The translations under genes were made by a program, and so were the position numbers. From assembly GCF_004331685.1 (NCBI RefSeq), contig NZ_SJSM01000005.1:124001-188000 (forward strand): a DNA stretch of 64,000 bases. The letters run 5' to 3'. The notes under the pieces were generated by a model. That model had not been told where the DNA came from. It searched no databases and saw only the letters and a program-made list of their open reading frames with translations. The stretch is from Pedobacter hiemivivus (GTDB lineage: Bacteria; Bacteroidota; Bacteroidia; Sphingobacteriales; Sphingobacteriaceae). Each line of letters begins with the position of its first letter. Position 1 is the first letter of the stretch. Below, one piece after another: positions 8,147 through 17,073 of this stretch.

Positions 8147-9295
8147 CTAAAGATCTACTTTTAAGCGGATACCTCCAGAGATGAGTTTGACCTTTTCCGA
8201 TGAAAAAGAATGCATCGGCAGCTTAACAAAGGGTTCAATGGTAATGTATTGTTTGTTGCTGATCTTCTGGTGCCGCCCTATAGAAAGATTATAAAAGCCC
8301 AAGTAGTCGTTTGCAGATAAATCGTCGTTTCTTACGGTCTCCTTTGTATTTTCAACAACCGTTCGGCTCTCCGTCCTTACTTCCCCCTGTTCATCGGTAT
8401 AAGAACTCACAACGATTTTAGTATCAATATAATTCCGGGTCTGATGCTGTTTTAAAACTGCCATCGCCGACAAACCAAAACCAATTGCTGTATTTTTATT
8501 TAGGCTGTATTTTATTTCCAGGGGAATATCAATTCCGGAAACGCTGGTATAAACAGACGCTAGTGTTTTTTCCATGTCCGCTGCCCCCATCATTGAATTA
8601 TCACTGGTCTTCTTCGATGCTAGCTGATTGTAACCAATACCCGAGGTCAATGCAATACGCTTTGTGATGTGTACATCTACTGCTGCCGCAACACCAAAGG
8701 TTAAGCGGTCAGCTGCATTATAACTATTGTTAAGCGCTGCGCTAATTTTCCAGGAGCTGCCCTGATCAAATCGCATTGCCAGATTCGGCCGTTCGTTTGC
8801 TATCGGATTATATGGCTTATTATTATTATTTCTTGTTCCCTGTTTTACTTTCTCTTTTACATCTTGTGCTATTTCATTTGCTTCAGCATACCCAGAGCCG
8901 ATGGAAGCGGCCAATCGTTCAGCCACTGTACCCGGAGTCTGAGTCACCGCTTCTTTTTTTATTTGATACGGCGGCCTCCTATTTTTTTTCAGGACTATTT
9001 TTTTTGTTATTGCTTGCGCCCGTTTTGGCTGCGCGGCACCTGTCGCCGATTGACCTGTCCTCAGCGATGTAATTTTTTGTTTCACTTCAACGAAATGATC
9101 TGCCTGCGGCCAGAAATAAATCATACAACACATCACTATAACTGCCGCTGCAGAAATCATTGGAAAAAGCAAAGCACGTTTGGTTTGTTTTTCCTGATTC
9201 TTAAAACTTTCCCAGGCCCCGGCCCGATATGGAACCCGTTCCTGTTGGATTACAGCTTTCAGCCTTGCAAAAAAATCGTCTTCAATAGGTTCCAT
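8147..9295 (-). CDS. membrane-anchored protein with C-terminal beta-barrel-like domain, sigma-factor partner
   Basis: A 382-residue protein. The N-terminal ~40 residues (FFARLKAVIQQERVPYRAGAWESF) are cytoplasmic and resemble the short anti-sigma-like region found in front of many Bacteroidota membrane proteins encoded next to ECF sigma genes. One membrane helix follows (about 42-62). A basic, low-complexity linker leads to a C-terminal region of amphipathic strands (GVAAAVDVHITKRIALTSG, IPLEIKYSLNKNTAIGFG) ending KLISGGIRLKVDL, like a PorT/OmpW-type barrel. It overlaps the sigma gene by 14 nt, so the two are coupled. I infer an anti-sigma or surface-sensing role; this has not been shown. Confidence 0.8.
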   Translation of the reverse strand: MEPIEDDFFARLKAVIQQERVPYRAGAWESFKNQEKQTKRALLFPMISAAAVIVMCCMIYFWPQADHFVEVKQKITSLRTGQSATGAAQPKRAQAITKKIVLKKNRRPPYQIKKEAVTQTPGTVAERLAASIGSGYAEANEIAQDVKEKVKQGTRNNNNKPYNPIANERPNLAMRFDQGSSWKISAALNNSYNAADRLTFGVAAAVDVHITKRIALTSGIGYNQLASKKTSDNSMMGAADMEKTLASVYTSVSGIDIPLEIKYSLNKNTAIGFGLSAMAVLKQHQTRNYIDTKIVVSSYTDEQGEVRTESRTVVENTKETVRNDDLSANDYLGFYNLSIGRHQKISNKQYITIEPFVKLPMHSFSSEKVKLISGGIRLKVDL

Positions 9296-9872
9296 CTGAA
9301 TCGACTGTTGATTTTTGATATAATAATCTTAACTTTTGTTTCGCCCGTCCCAGGTATACCCTACTGATATTTTCCTGGACATTTAACGTTCTGGATATCT
9401 CTTCGTGTGAGAAGCCCTCAATTTCATACATATTAAAAATCAGGCGCTGTGTTTCAGGAAGATTATTGATCATTTTTAAAATATCCTGAGCATTCAAATG
9501 AGGCATCACATCCGGATTAATCAGCGGATGAACATCATCATACAGTTCCTCATCCACGGTCAACAACTTGCCTTTCCTTAAAAAATCAATCGCTATTCTG
9601 CAGCTGATTTTCACTATCCATCCCATAAAGGCTTTCTCCAGATCTGCACTTTGTGTGGGTGGACAAAACTTTGATAAATTTTGGAAGATTCGGATAAAAC
9701 TATCGTTCACCAGTTCCTCCGAATCATTGCTGTTCCTGGTATATCGCATAATTACAGCCATGAGGTAGCCATAATAAAATTTATAAAGGGCTTCTTTAGC
9801 GGATTCCTTTTGATCTTTGGCAGCAGCTATAAGCTCAGCAAGACCGGTAGACTTTTTTAACACTTTTAACAT
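9282..9872 (-). CDS. ECF RNA polymerase sigma factor
   Basis: A sigma-70 family extracytoplasmic-function sigma factor of about 196 residues. Region 2 is visible as YLMAVIMRYTRNSNDSEEL followed by VNDSFIRIFQNLSKF, and region 4 as LPETQRLIFNMYEIEGFSHE with the helix-turn-helix EISRTLNVQENISRVY. I prefer the ATG at 9872, since the homologous part begins soon after it; an in-frame ATG at 9920 would add 16 residues without sigma similarity. The gene overlaps the downstream barrel-type protein, its likely regulator, by 14 nt. Its targets are unknown. Confidence 0.88.
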   Translation of the reverse strand: MLKVLKKSTGLAELIAAAKDQKESAKEALYKFYYGYLMAVIMRYTRNSNDSEELVNDSFIRIFQNLSKFCPPTQSADLEKAFMGWIVKISCRIAIDFLRKGKLLTVDEELYDDVHPLINPDVMPHLNAQDILKMINNLPETQRLIFNMYEIEGFSHEEISRTLNVQENISRVYLGRAKQKLRLLYQKSTVDSDGTY

Positions 9873-9949
9873 ATATCGGAACTGGCAGACACCAGCTTCA
9901 AAATCCGGTACCATTTGCATTCAGGCGCATATGGTACCGGTTCTGATTC

Positions 9950-10660
9950 CTATTTGTTAGTCATCACTGCTAAACCAAGTTTGGTGTCATCAGTAGCATC
10001 TTTCAAACCTTTAACCCAAATCGTATAAACTTTTCCCTTTTCAATTTTAACCTTGTCAAGCGTAGCCAAAACAACCGTTTTACCATTCTCTACAATTTCA
10101 AATTTAAGCTCTGCAGCCGCGGCTACATTCACAAAAGCAGTAGCTTCTTTAAATGCTTTTTTAGTCAGTGCCGCTTCCGCTTTACCCCCAACAATCAGGT
10201 CAAGTGCAGGCGCATCAGGACTTAAGTTTGCGAAACGAACTTTGGCATTCTCACCTGTTGGCGCCGACAAATCATCTTCAAACAAAGCAAATACAGCCTT
10301 AGGTGCTTTTTCTGTCACAAACGCCGTGTAAGATTTTTGTTCCTTTAACGTAAACGGAGTTTTTACAATGATATCCGTAGTTCCTTTTTTAACCAGGCTC
10401 AATTGTTTATCACCGGCTTTTACATCCTGGTAATCCAAAACTGTGTTATAGGTGAATGCCTTTGGCGTAGCTGCAACATCGTTGATCAGGAATGTGAATT
10501 CAGGGCCACCTGGAGAAGCATGAACCACAGTAAGTCTGGCGGGTTTCAAGACAACGGGAGGTTTAACCTTGTCCTTTTTGCAAGAAGCAAAAATAGCGGC
10601 TGCTAAAAGTAAAACCGTCCCTTTTTGTATTAACGATGACAAATTATTTGATGTTTTCAT
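9950..10660 (-). CDS. DUF4397 lipoprotein
   Basis: A 236-residue lipoprotein with a signal peptide ending in the lipobox IFASC (Cys about 26) followed by KKDK. The body has two repeated beta-rich modules: one beginning RLTVVHASPGGPEFTFLIND and one beginning KVRFANLSPDAPALDLIVGG. The phrases 'VHASPGGP' and 'NLSPDAP' are the hallmark of DUF4397 domains. These proteins are surface or periplasmic with unknown role. The gene lies upstream of the sigma gene on the same strand, 77 nt from its likely start, and may be independently transcribed. Confidence 0.9.
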   Translation of the reverse strand: MKTSNNLSSLIQKGTVLLLAAAIFASCKKDKVKPPVVLKPARLTVVHASPGGPEFTFLINDVAATPKAFTYNTVLDYQDVKAGDKQLSLVKKGTTDIIVKTPFTLKEQKSYTAFVTEKAPKAVFALFEDDLSAPTGENAKVRFANLSPDAPALDLIVGGKAEAALTKKAFKEATAFVNVAAAAELKFEIVENGKTVVLATLDKVKIEKGKVYTIWVKGLKDATDDTKLGLAVMTNK

Positions 10661-10842
10661 GTTTTAATTTCTTTTGTTTTTAAATGTATTCCAGTTAAAT
10701 GGCCATTAACTCTTTTCTATTAAAACGGGATGGAAATTTAAAACGCAACAGGTCTGTTACAAAATCAGTTGTAGTACTATTTGCAATAACCTAAAAAGAA
10801 GGGTTAAGGTCAAAACAATTTAAAGACGAAAGAACCTGTGGC

Positions 10843-11844
10843 TTACTTTATTTTCACCACTACTTTTCCCTTGGCACGTCCAGTCTCTACATATTCCAGA
10901 GCCTCATTAATCCGATCAAAAGGAAACACCTTATCCACAACAGGTCTGATCACATTCTGTTTAATCAGTTTGGAAATTTCCTGTAATTGTTTACCATCTG
11001 CCCTCATAAACAGAAATGAATAGTCCACCTCTATTTTTTTAGCCCTCTTGCGGATTCCATAACTAAGCAGTGATAAGGCAATCTTTACAAACCGGCGGGC
11101 TCCGATTGCTTTGGCAAAATCCGGTGTGGGTGGCCCCGAAATAGAGATGGCCTTTCCTCCCGGTTTTAAAATTCGTAGTGATTTTTCAAGTGTCTTGGTA
11201 TCCTGGCTGTTCAATACTACATCATAATCTTTCAGGATAACTTCAAAATCTTCCTTTTTATAATCAATCAAAACATCTGCTCCGAGTTCCTTTAACATTG
11301 CAAAACTTTTTTCACTTGCAGTTGTGGCGACCGTTGCACCAAGGTGTTTCGCCAGTTGAATGGCAATTGTACCCTCTCCTCCTGAACCAGCCTGAATAAA
11401 TACTTTCTGGCCTTTTTTCAGATTCGCCTTTTCTACTAACGACTGCCATGCAGTTAATGCCACTAAGGGAACTGAAGCCGCCTCTTCCATGGTGATGTTG
11501 CTGGGTTTGAGTGCTACATCGTCCTCTTTAATGGCTATATATTCGGCAAAAGTACCGATGTTAAAATCGGCAACACGAGCATAAATTTCATCACCCACTT
11601 TGAACTGTATCACTTTTGTTCCTACCTGGGTAATTATACCCGCTACATCATGTCCCAAGATGAGTGGCAACTTATAAGGCAATATTAACTTAAATTCACC
11701 GGACTTTATTTTAGCATCAAGCAGGTTTAGACCTCCAGCATGAATCTCAACCAGCACTTCATCTTCTTTTATGATTGGAACAGGAAGATCGGTAAGCTTT
11801 AGCGCTCCTTTTTTATCATATTTTTGTATTATGAATGCTTTCAT
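10843..11844 (-). CDS. NADP-dependent quinone reductase/zinc-less alcohol dehydrogenase family protein
   Basis: A 333-residue MDR-superfamily oxidoreductase, starting at the ATG of MKAFIIQKYDKKGALKL. The GroES-like fold carries ILGHDVAGIITQVG, and the NADP-binding Rossmann region QAGSGGEGTIAIQLAKHLGA matches quinone oxidoreductase/NADPH reductases. No structural-zinc Cys cluster is present, so it is the zinc-less type. An ATG at 11874 would add ten residues that overlap the end of a degenerate upstream gene in another frame, so I reject that start. The ATG lies one base after the stop of the SDR stump (TAATATG), which suggests a former operon of two reductases. Confidence 0.9.
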   Translation of the reverse strand: MKAFIIQKYDKKGALKLTDLPVPIIKEDEVLVEIHAGGLNLLDAKIKSGEFKLILPYKLPLILGHDVAGIITQVGTKVIQFKVGDEIYARVADFNIGTFAEYIAIKEDDVALKPSNITMEEAASVPLVALTAWQSLVEKANLKKGQKVFIQAGSGGEGTIAIQLAKHLGATVATTASEKSFAMLKELGADVLIDYKKEDFEVILKDYDVVLNSQDTKTLEKSLRILKPGGKAISISGPPTPDFAKAIGARRFVKIALSLLSYGIRKRAKKIEVDYSFLFMRADGKQLQEISKLIKQNVIRPVVDKVFPFDRINEALEYVETGRAKGKVVVKIK

Positions 11845-11845
11845 A

Positions 11846-11963
11846 TTATGGCTGTTTGGCAAGTGCCGTAGCATCTTCTACCAGCGCATGTATTTTTTTA
11901 GTATCACCAACCGGAACTTCGAACTGATCTTTCGCCAAGGCAACAAACAGCTCATCAGCCACT
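11846..11963 (-). pseudogene. SDR-like C-terminal stump
   Basis: An open frame on the minus strand reads SSEVADELFVALAKDQFE, VPVGDTKKIHALVEDA, TALAKQP and stops at 11846. It has no start codon and looks like the last ~40 residues of a short-chain dehydrogenase, where VADELxxALxKDQFExPVG is a common ending. Upstream it meets the HxlR stump that points the other way. The 5' ~200 codons are missing. The identification rests on a short stretch and is moderate. Confidence 0.5.
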
Positions 11964-12338
11964 TCACTAGATATTTGGGGAGATAAGTGGTCATTGCTTA
12001 TCGTTAGGGATCTAATGTTTTCAAAACAATGTACCTATGGTGACTTCCTGAAATCAGATGAGAAAATAGCCACCAACATTTTAGCTTCCCGGTTACAAAT
12101 GTTAGAAACGACTGGCATAATTATCAAACAAGACCATCCCCAAAGCAAAGCAAAAGTATTATACAAGCTTAGTCAGAAAGGGATTGACTTGCTTCCTGTG
12201 ATGATAGAGATAAATTTATGGGCCGATAAATATTTTACATTGCCTGAGGAAAGAAAAGAAATGCTTGCGGAAGTAAAAAAGGACAAAGAAGCATTTATAA
12301 AAGAAAAAACAAAAGAATTGACGGGGGATACTGAGTAA
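11964..12338 (+). pseudogene. HxlR-family regulator, 5'-truncated
   Basis: The frame reads SLDIWGDKWSLLIVRDLMF, the near-N-terminal hallmark of HxlR winged-helix regulators, then continues normally (NILASRLQMLETTGII, KVLYKLSQKGIDLLPVM) to a natural stop. The normal start and the leading Cys-containing segment of HxlR proteins are missing: upstream of SLDIW the frame is open back to 11928 but has no ATG and contains the sequence of the opposing SDR stump. Initiation would need the internal TTG at 11994, which would remove part of the first helix. I infer a 5' deletion, so function is doubtful. Confidence 0.68.
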
Positions 12339-12393
12339 GAAATAACATAGAACATATCAGTGGAAGAATTGTTGTTTATTATTAAACACGCTG

Positions 12394-13637
12394 ATGGACC
12401 ACTATCTTCCGGTCATATTGATTGCTGGCCTGGCCAGCCTGGGTATGGCTTTTATGCCAGCAGTATCAAAACGCACAGGCATTTCTTACGCTCTGATTTA
12501 TGTAGCCATCGGTATGCTCACCTATCTCCTGACTGAAGACTGGCTACCATCACCCCTACCTAATCAAATAATGAAGTGACTCTTCGTTTGACGGAGCTCA
12601 TCCTAATTATATCACTGATGGGAACCGGCATTAAAATCGACCGAAGTTTTTCTTTCCGGAATTGGTCTAGCCCGCTTAGGCTAATCTCAATCGCCATGCT
12701 CTTATGCATTGCAGCTTGCGTACTTATGGGAATTCTGGTGCTAAACCTTGCATTGCCGGCTGCACTACTTTTGGGAGCAGTTCTGGTACCAACAGATCCG
12801 GTTTTAGCCTCTGATGTACAAGTCGGCCCACCGAATGAAAAATACAAATCCGAAACCAGGTTCGCGCTCACCTCGGAGGCAGGATTGAATGACGGATTCG
12901 CCTTTCCCTTTACCTGGTTGGCCATTCTTGCAGCAACGATGGGATTACAATCCGAGTCCATCATCCACTGGCTTGGCTACCATCTTTTGTATAAAATTGC
13001 TGCCGGAATATTTCTTGGATGGCTTTGGGGGAAACTAGCAGCCTACCTCATTTTCAATTTCTCAGAAAAACACAAATTACTCAAACCCACTGATGGATTT
13101 CTCGCCATTTCTTTGACGCTCTGCACTTATGGATTAACCGAACTACTTCATGCCTATGGTTTTATTGCGGTGTTCATTGCGGGATTAACGCTGCGTCATG
13201 CTGAAAAAACTCATGACTACCACAAAGAGCTGCATTTATTCACCGATCAGATCGAGCGCCTGCTGTTAGGGGTCTTACTCATCTTTTTTGGAGGAGCACT
13301 AGTTTCAGGCATATTAAAGCCGCTTACCTTTGAGATGGGTATCTTTGCATTTGCCTTTTTGCTCGTAGTCAGACCGCTGTCAGCCTACCTGTCTTTGTTA
13401 GGTACAGAAATTCACTGGAAGGAAAAATTAGCCATCAGCTTTTTTGGAATACGTGGCATGGGCTCAGTTTACTACCTGGCTTTTGCCTTTGGCCATGCCT
13501 CCTTTGGCAGCGAAAGCCAATTATGGGCCATTGTTGCCTTCACCCTGATGCTATCTATTGTGCTGCACGGACTTACAGCTACCAGTGTTATGAAGCACCT
13601 GAAAATAAACATGCCTAAGGAGCCTGTTCCGGAATAG
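12394..13637 (+). pseudogene. cation:proton antiporter split by a frameshift
   Basis: Two adjoining frames encode consecutive parts of one NhaP/CPA1-like antiporter. The first (12394-12579) gives the first two helices and ends PLPNQIMK. The second (12576-13637) resumes in the +2 frame at NEVTLRLTELILIISLMGTG, continuing the same conserved helix; it includes the PTDPVLASDVQVGP and EAGLNDGFAFPF motifs with acidic ion-binding residues and ends MPKEPVPE. One base appears lost around 12568-12573. The stop and a GTG overlap as GTGA, so re-initiation could make a second polypeptide, but splitting inside the transport core argues for a broken gene, or for a sequence error. Confidence 0.75.
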
Positions 13638-13752
13638 CACTAGTCACAAAATACATCCAAAACCGCTATAGTTTCGTTTGCGGCATCACCTGGAAATAAT
13701 TGGCACAATTGATGCATATCCGAAACGGGATAATTTCACATTTTATTAGCGT

Positions 13753-14106
13753 ATGAACGGACTGATTGATTTTGACTGCCACGAATTTCTTGACAACACC
13801 AACCTAGCCATCCTGGAGATTTCTCTGCCGGAGGATGATGGCAATGAGCGCCGCTATGAATGGCTGCTCATCAACAAACAAAATCTTTGCATCAAAAGGA
13901 TGCTGCTTAAAACCAGGGACAGTTCCTCATCAGTTCAGGAGCGATTTTTTGACTTAGGATTTCTCAAATATGCCTCCTCGTCCGGAGTTTTTATTGAAGC
14001 AGCGGCAAAAGACCTGCATCACCTGGAGCACAAAGGTTGCGAAGATATCCCGGAGGAATATTTGTCTGCTGTTACCGGCTACCTGCTTGAAAACTTAGTC
14101 ATGTAA
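13753..14106 (+). CDS. hypothetical 117-residue protein
   Basis: An acidic soluble protein beginning MNGLIDFDCHEFLDNTN. No signal peptide, membrane segment or known motif is visible; it alternates charged helices and short strands (AILEISLPEDDGNERRYEWLL). It follows the broken antiporter on the same strand by 115 bp. The codon pattern looks genuine and the opposite strand is not open. I do not recognise a function. Confidence 0.6.
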   Translation: MNGLIDFDCHEFLDNTNLAILEISLPEDDGNERRYEWLLINKQNLCIKRMLLKTRDSSSSVQERFFDLGFLKYASSSGVFIEAAAKDLHHLEHKGCEDIPEEYLSAVTGYLLENLVM

Positions 14107-14167
14107 AACACCCAGGAAAGTGAAGCCAGGCTGTAAAGCAGAAAGGCGTACAGACTTGACCACTTGG

Positions 14168-14203
14168 GTGGGCCATGATGGGCGCTTCTCGAACCATTTC
14201 CTA
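14168..14203. repeat. tRNA-3'-end-like direct repeat, left copy
   Basis: GTGGGCCATGATGGGC, then a 5-bp insertion (GCTTC), then TCGAACCATTTCCTA. On the minus strand this reads like the T-loop (GGTTCGAG) and 3' acceptor (ATGGCCCAC) of a tRNA, without the rest of a tRNA. The right copy at 15836-15866 is in the same orientation, and the ATPase gene lies between them. It may be a fossil attachment site. Confidence 0.5.
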
Positions 14204-14252
14204 TCTGATTTATGTTTAATCAGCGATTTGGCTGGCAAATGATATATAGGAT

Positions 14253-15608
14253 TTAAACTTCCTGCCGAACAAACCACTCCACATACCGTGGCAGAGAGGT
14301 ACCAGCATAGTAAGGCAAATTCATGAGTAAATATGGTTTTTGACTCGGTGTGATCGCTTTCTCAATGTTGAAAGTACCAGCATACATACGTATAGCATAA
14401 GGATGATCTGAAGCATCTATGAACTGGTGAAGTGATTTCAGACTCCCTGTGCTCCCTGATTTTATTTCAATGGGAATAACCAAATCCTGGTGGGTAAAAA
14501 GTAAATCAACTTCTGCATTCGATTGAGATTTTTCCCTAACCCAAAAATTAGGCTTATGCGCTGAAATACTTTGAAGGGATATAAGTTCCTGTGTTACTAA
14601 ATGAGGTATAACAGCACCTTTGTAAGCTCTATTCAAATCATCCATAGCGAGCATTTCTAATTGGATACCAAGAGAATAATTGACTAAACCAGTATCTAGA
14701 AACTGTAGACGTGGCGACTTCTTTAGATCTGTTTTTATAGGAGGTTGCAAATCTGTTGTAGGATAAATCAACCGTATGATTTTTGCATCATCAAGTGTTC
14801 TAAATGCTTCTCCGACCTCCCTTGATCGGTAACTGGAATTTCCAAAACCCTGAAACTTTACACGTTCGTCGAGATACAATGGGGCGGTATCCATCAGATG
14901 TTTAATAATTTTCCTTTCCGTATCATTAGATGTATACTTCTCTACATCATTTTTATAAGTCCCCCAAATACTTTCATATATCCTAGGTAAATCTGAAAGG
15001 CTCTGCTGCTGAACATCCATTTTTATTATTTCTGGCATTCCACCAATAATTGCATAACGATGGAAAGCATCCATTAACAACTTATGAGCAACTGGTTTTA
15101 TTGGAACAGACTGCAAATATCCTAATAGCTCTTGTTTACCTACGGCTTCCAGATATTCCTGGAAATTTAATGGATGGAGGTATAGAAATTCTACTCTTCC
15201 CACCGGGAAGCTTTGCACCTTTTGCATTGCAAACTCTAAAAGAGAACCAGCACTGATCACATGAAGCTCCGGCAATTCTTCATAAAAATACCGTAATAAC
15301 TGGATGGCTTTTGGACTTTCCTGAATTTCATCGATGAAAAGAAGCGTATTAGCCATAGCAGATGAAGGTATGGTATGAGCTAAAAACAACGCTTCTAAAA
15401 TCGTTTGAACATCGTCAAAGTCTTCAAAATAACGTCGATCGCCAGGCTTTTCCAGATTGAGTATAATTCTATGCTGATAAGCCTTGGCAAAATCTCGTAT
15501 CAGTGTAGTTTTCCCAACCTGACGTGCTCCTCTAATGATGAGCGGCTTACGACTATCCCTTAATTTCCAGCTATTAAGATAATTTTCAATGTTTCTTTTA
15601 AATGACAT
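14253..15608 (-). CDS. AAA-family ATPase with DUF4143 domain
   Basis: A 451-residue protein starting at MSFKRNIENYLNSWK; an upstream ATG (15647) would add 13 unconvincing residues. The N-terminal AAA_14 ATPase has Walker A GARQVGKTT (about 26-34) and Walker B LLFIDEIQ (about 90-97), with a sensor region ISAGSLLEFAM. A winged-helix middle is followed by the C-terminal DUF4143 nuclease-like region, where EVDLLF and PIEIKSG match the PD-(D/E)xK core (Asp, Glu-x-Lys). Many copies occur in bacteria and archaea and their role is not settled. The gene stands alone between two tRNA-3'-like repeats, suggesting it arrived as cargo. Confidence 0.88.
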   Translation of the reverse strand: MSFKRNIENYLNSWKLRDSRKPLIIRGARQVGKTTLIRDFAKAYQHRIILNLEKPGDRRYFEDFDDVQTILEALFLAHTIPSSAMANTLLFIDEIQESPKAIQLLRYFYEELPELHVISAGSLLEFAMQKVQSFPVGRVEFLYLHPLNFQEYLEAVGKQELLGYLQSVPIKPVAHKLLMDAFHRYAIIGGMPEIIKMDVQQQSLSDLPRIYESIWGTYKNDVEKYTSNDTERKIIKHLMDTAPLYLDERVKFQGFGNSSYRSREVGEAFRTLDDAKIIRLIYPTTDLQPPIKTDLKKSPRLQFLDTGLVNYSLGIQLEMLAMDDLNRAYKGAVIPHLVTQELISLQSISAHKPNFWVREKSQSNAEVDLLFTHQDLVIPIEIKSGSTGSLKSLHQFIDASDHPYAIRMYAGTFNIEKAITPSQKPYLLMNLPYYAGTSLPRYVEWFVRQEV

Positions 15609-15795
15609 GACCGGTATGATTTTTATTTTGTAATAAAACCAACCCAAATTTACTTAAATAATGTAACAGAACAAATCCATATTATCTCATATTTTGTAAC
15701 AAACCAAACTCAGTTAAAATACCGTGACATGTTTGTTACGGTTTTAGGTATAGGAAACATAAATCTTGCAGCCGACAAATAATACTTAGAAACTA

Positions 15796-15830
15796 AAAAA
15801 GCCGTTTTTCTTATCGAAAAACGGCTTTTT
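15796..15830. terminator. bidirectional rho-independent terminator
   Basis: Perfect 15-bp arms AAAAAGCCGTTTTTC and GAAAAACGGCTTTTT with a 5-nt loop TTATC. A and T tracts at both ends allow termination in either direction. It sits in the 400-bp gap between the ATPase and the lipoprotein gene at 16009. The same gap has a spaced inverted repeat GTAACAAAC (15696-15704) / GTTTGTTAC (15731-15739) close to the ATPase start, possibly an operator; otherwise I see nothing there apart from the tRNA-like repeat. Confidence 0.8.
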
Positions 15831-15835
15831 AAGCA

Positions 15836-15866
15836 GTGGGCCATGATGGGCTCGAACCATTTCCTA
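15836..15866. repeat. tRNA-3'-end-like direct repeat, right copy
   Basis: GTGGGCCATGATGGGC continues directly into TCGAACCATTTCCTA, the same sequence as at 14168-14203 but without the 5-bp insertion and in the same orientation. It begins 6 bp after the strong terminator. The minus strand resembles a tRNA T-loop plus 3' acceptor strand; no D-arm or anticodon arm follows, so it is not a tRNA gene. Confidence 0.5.
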
Positions 15867-16008
15867 CTTTTAATAGGGGCAGGTAATCCATCTACTATTT
15901 AGTTTTATATTTGTTTATGCGTGAACGTTTTCTACCAGGCATATCCCTAATTGGGAAGGTTAGATTTATTGCTATCGGTTTAGCGAGGTGTTAATAAATC
16001 TTAATATA

Positions 16009-16503
16009 TCAATTCTTTAACATGTCTTTTCTAAAAAGAGTACCTAATCCTGTGGCATCTTTGGAAGTGAAGTTGACTGTGTCAAAGTTTTTAATTACCC
16101 TGATATGATACTGCATTTGGAATGTTATGGGTCGTGTGAGATCTCTTTTTTTTTCTTCTATTAGCTTTTCTATTAATTGTTTTGCAGACACCTGATAAGT
16201 TGTATCTAATTGAATTGGGTAGTCTGCATTTAAAATATCCTGACCTGGCGCAAGGATGATATCGTTGTGGGTACTAAAGTATTGAACTTGGCATTGATCC
16301 TGTGATTTAGTAATAGCTGCGACCACTTTACCAAACATTGTTCTATGACCGCCTACTATCTCAATTTTTATATGATCCCTTTTACTGAAACTTGGTTTTA
16401 TCATATCAACAATTTGGTCGTAAACGGAGTCTATTGATGTTTTTTTATTACAGGAAAAAAAAAGAATAGTGTAAAGAGCAGTAATAAATAATCTTTTATG
16501 CAT
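16009..16503 (-). CDS. hypothetical lipoprotein
   Basis: A 164-residue protein with a signal peptide (MHKRLFITALYTILFFSC) whose lipobox Cys18 is followed by NKK. The mature part is mixed alpha/beta with LIEKLIEEKKRD near the middle and no family motif I recognise. It stands alone, with gaps of about 200 bp or more on both sides, and is probably a periplasmic or outer-membrane lipoprotein. Confidence 0.7.
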   Translation of the reverse strand: MHKRLFITALYTILFFSCNKKTSIDSVYDQIVDMIKPSFSKRDHIKIEIVGGHRTMFGKVVAAITKSQDQCQVQYFSTHNDIILAPGQDILNADYPIQLDTTYQVSAKQLIEKLIEEKKRDLTRPITFQMQYHIRVIKNFDTVNFTSKDATGLGTLFRKDMLKN

Positions 16504-16711
16504 TAGATGTTATTTTATGTTCTTTAATAGGATTCAATTTCTTTTGATTTCCATAATTTCTACCTCATCTATTCAGAACCGTTACTAATCAAATAAATTA
16601 AGTATAGTCTATTATCTATGTGGTTTTAATTTCAAAATATTAGCAGCCTATATCAAACATCGAAAGCAGATAGAATCCTTTATTCATGATATGTCATTAA
16701 ACCTTAGTATT

Positions 16712-17068
16712 CTAATCCTTATCCCTCAATTTTCTTCTGTGCTGCATTCCCCAGGCAACTATTTCGTCAACTAGAGGTTGTAACGAATTTCCATATGATG
16801 TAAGCTCATATTCAACCGTAATCGGCTTGGTGTTGTAAACAGTTCGCTTAACAAGGCCATTTAACTCCAAATCTTGCAGCTCTTTAGAGAGCATTTTTGC
16901 ACCAATACCATCAATATGCGCCATTAATCCCCCAAAATGCTTTTTACCTAAACTGAGGGAACCCACAATCTGTAATTTCCATTTTCCAGACAAAATATCC
17001 ATGGTATCACGGATTGCTCTGTGATGTATATCGCATGCTTCTTTACTATTCTCTAGTTTTTTTAACAT
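16712..17068 (-). CDS. HxlR-family transcriptional regulator
   Basis: A complete 118-residue winged-helix regulator. It contains the leading Cys segment (KEACDIHHRAIRDTMDIL), SGKWKLQIVGSLSLGKKHFGGL, and the HxlR core KMLSKELQDLELNGLVKRTVY with the beta-wing VEYELTSYG. Members of this family often sense electrophiles or oxidants and control a divergent neighbour. Here the divergent neighbour is the hydrolase gene at 17183, and a very large perfect palindrome lies just upstream of the start codon (17074-17121), the likely operator. It contrasts with the decayed HxlR at 11964. Confidence 0.9.
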   Translation of the reverse strand: MLKKLENSKEACDIHHRAIRDTMDILSGKWKLQIVGSLSLGKKHFGGLMAHIDGIGAKMLSKELQDLELNGLVKRTVYNTKPITVEYELTSYGNSLQPLVDEIVAWGMQHRRKLRDKD

Positions 17069-17073
17069 ATCCA

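Noticed and set aside
8864..9367. Plus-strand open frame of 167 codons
   Set aside because: Antisense to the barrel-type protein and sigma gene, with unlikely composition; a shadow.
15836..15866. tRNA gene
   Set aside because: Only T-loop and acceptor-like sequence is present; there is no anticodon or D-arm, so it is at most a 3' fragment.
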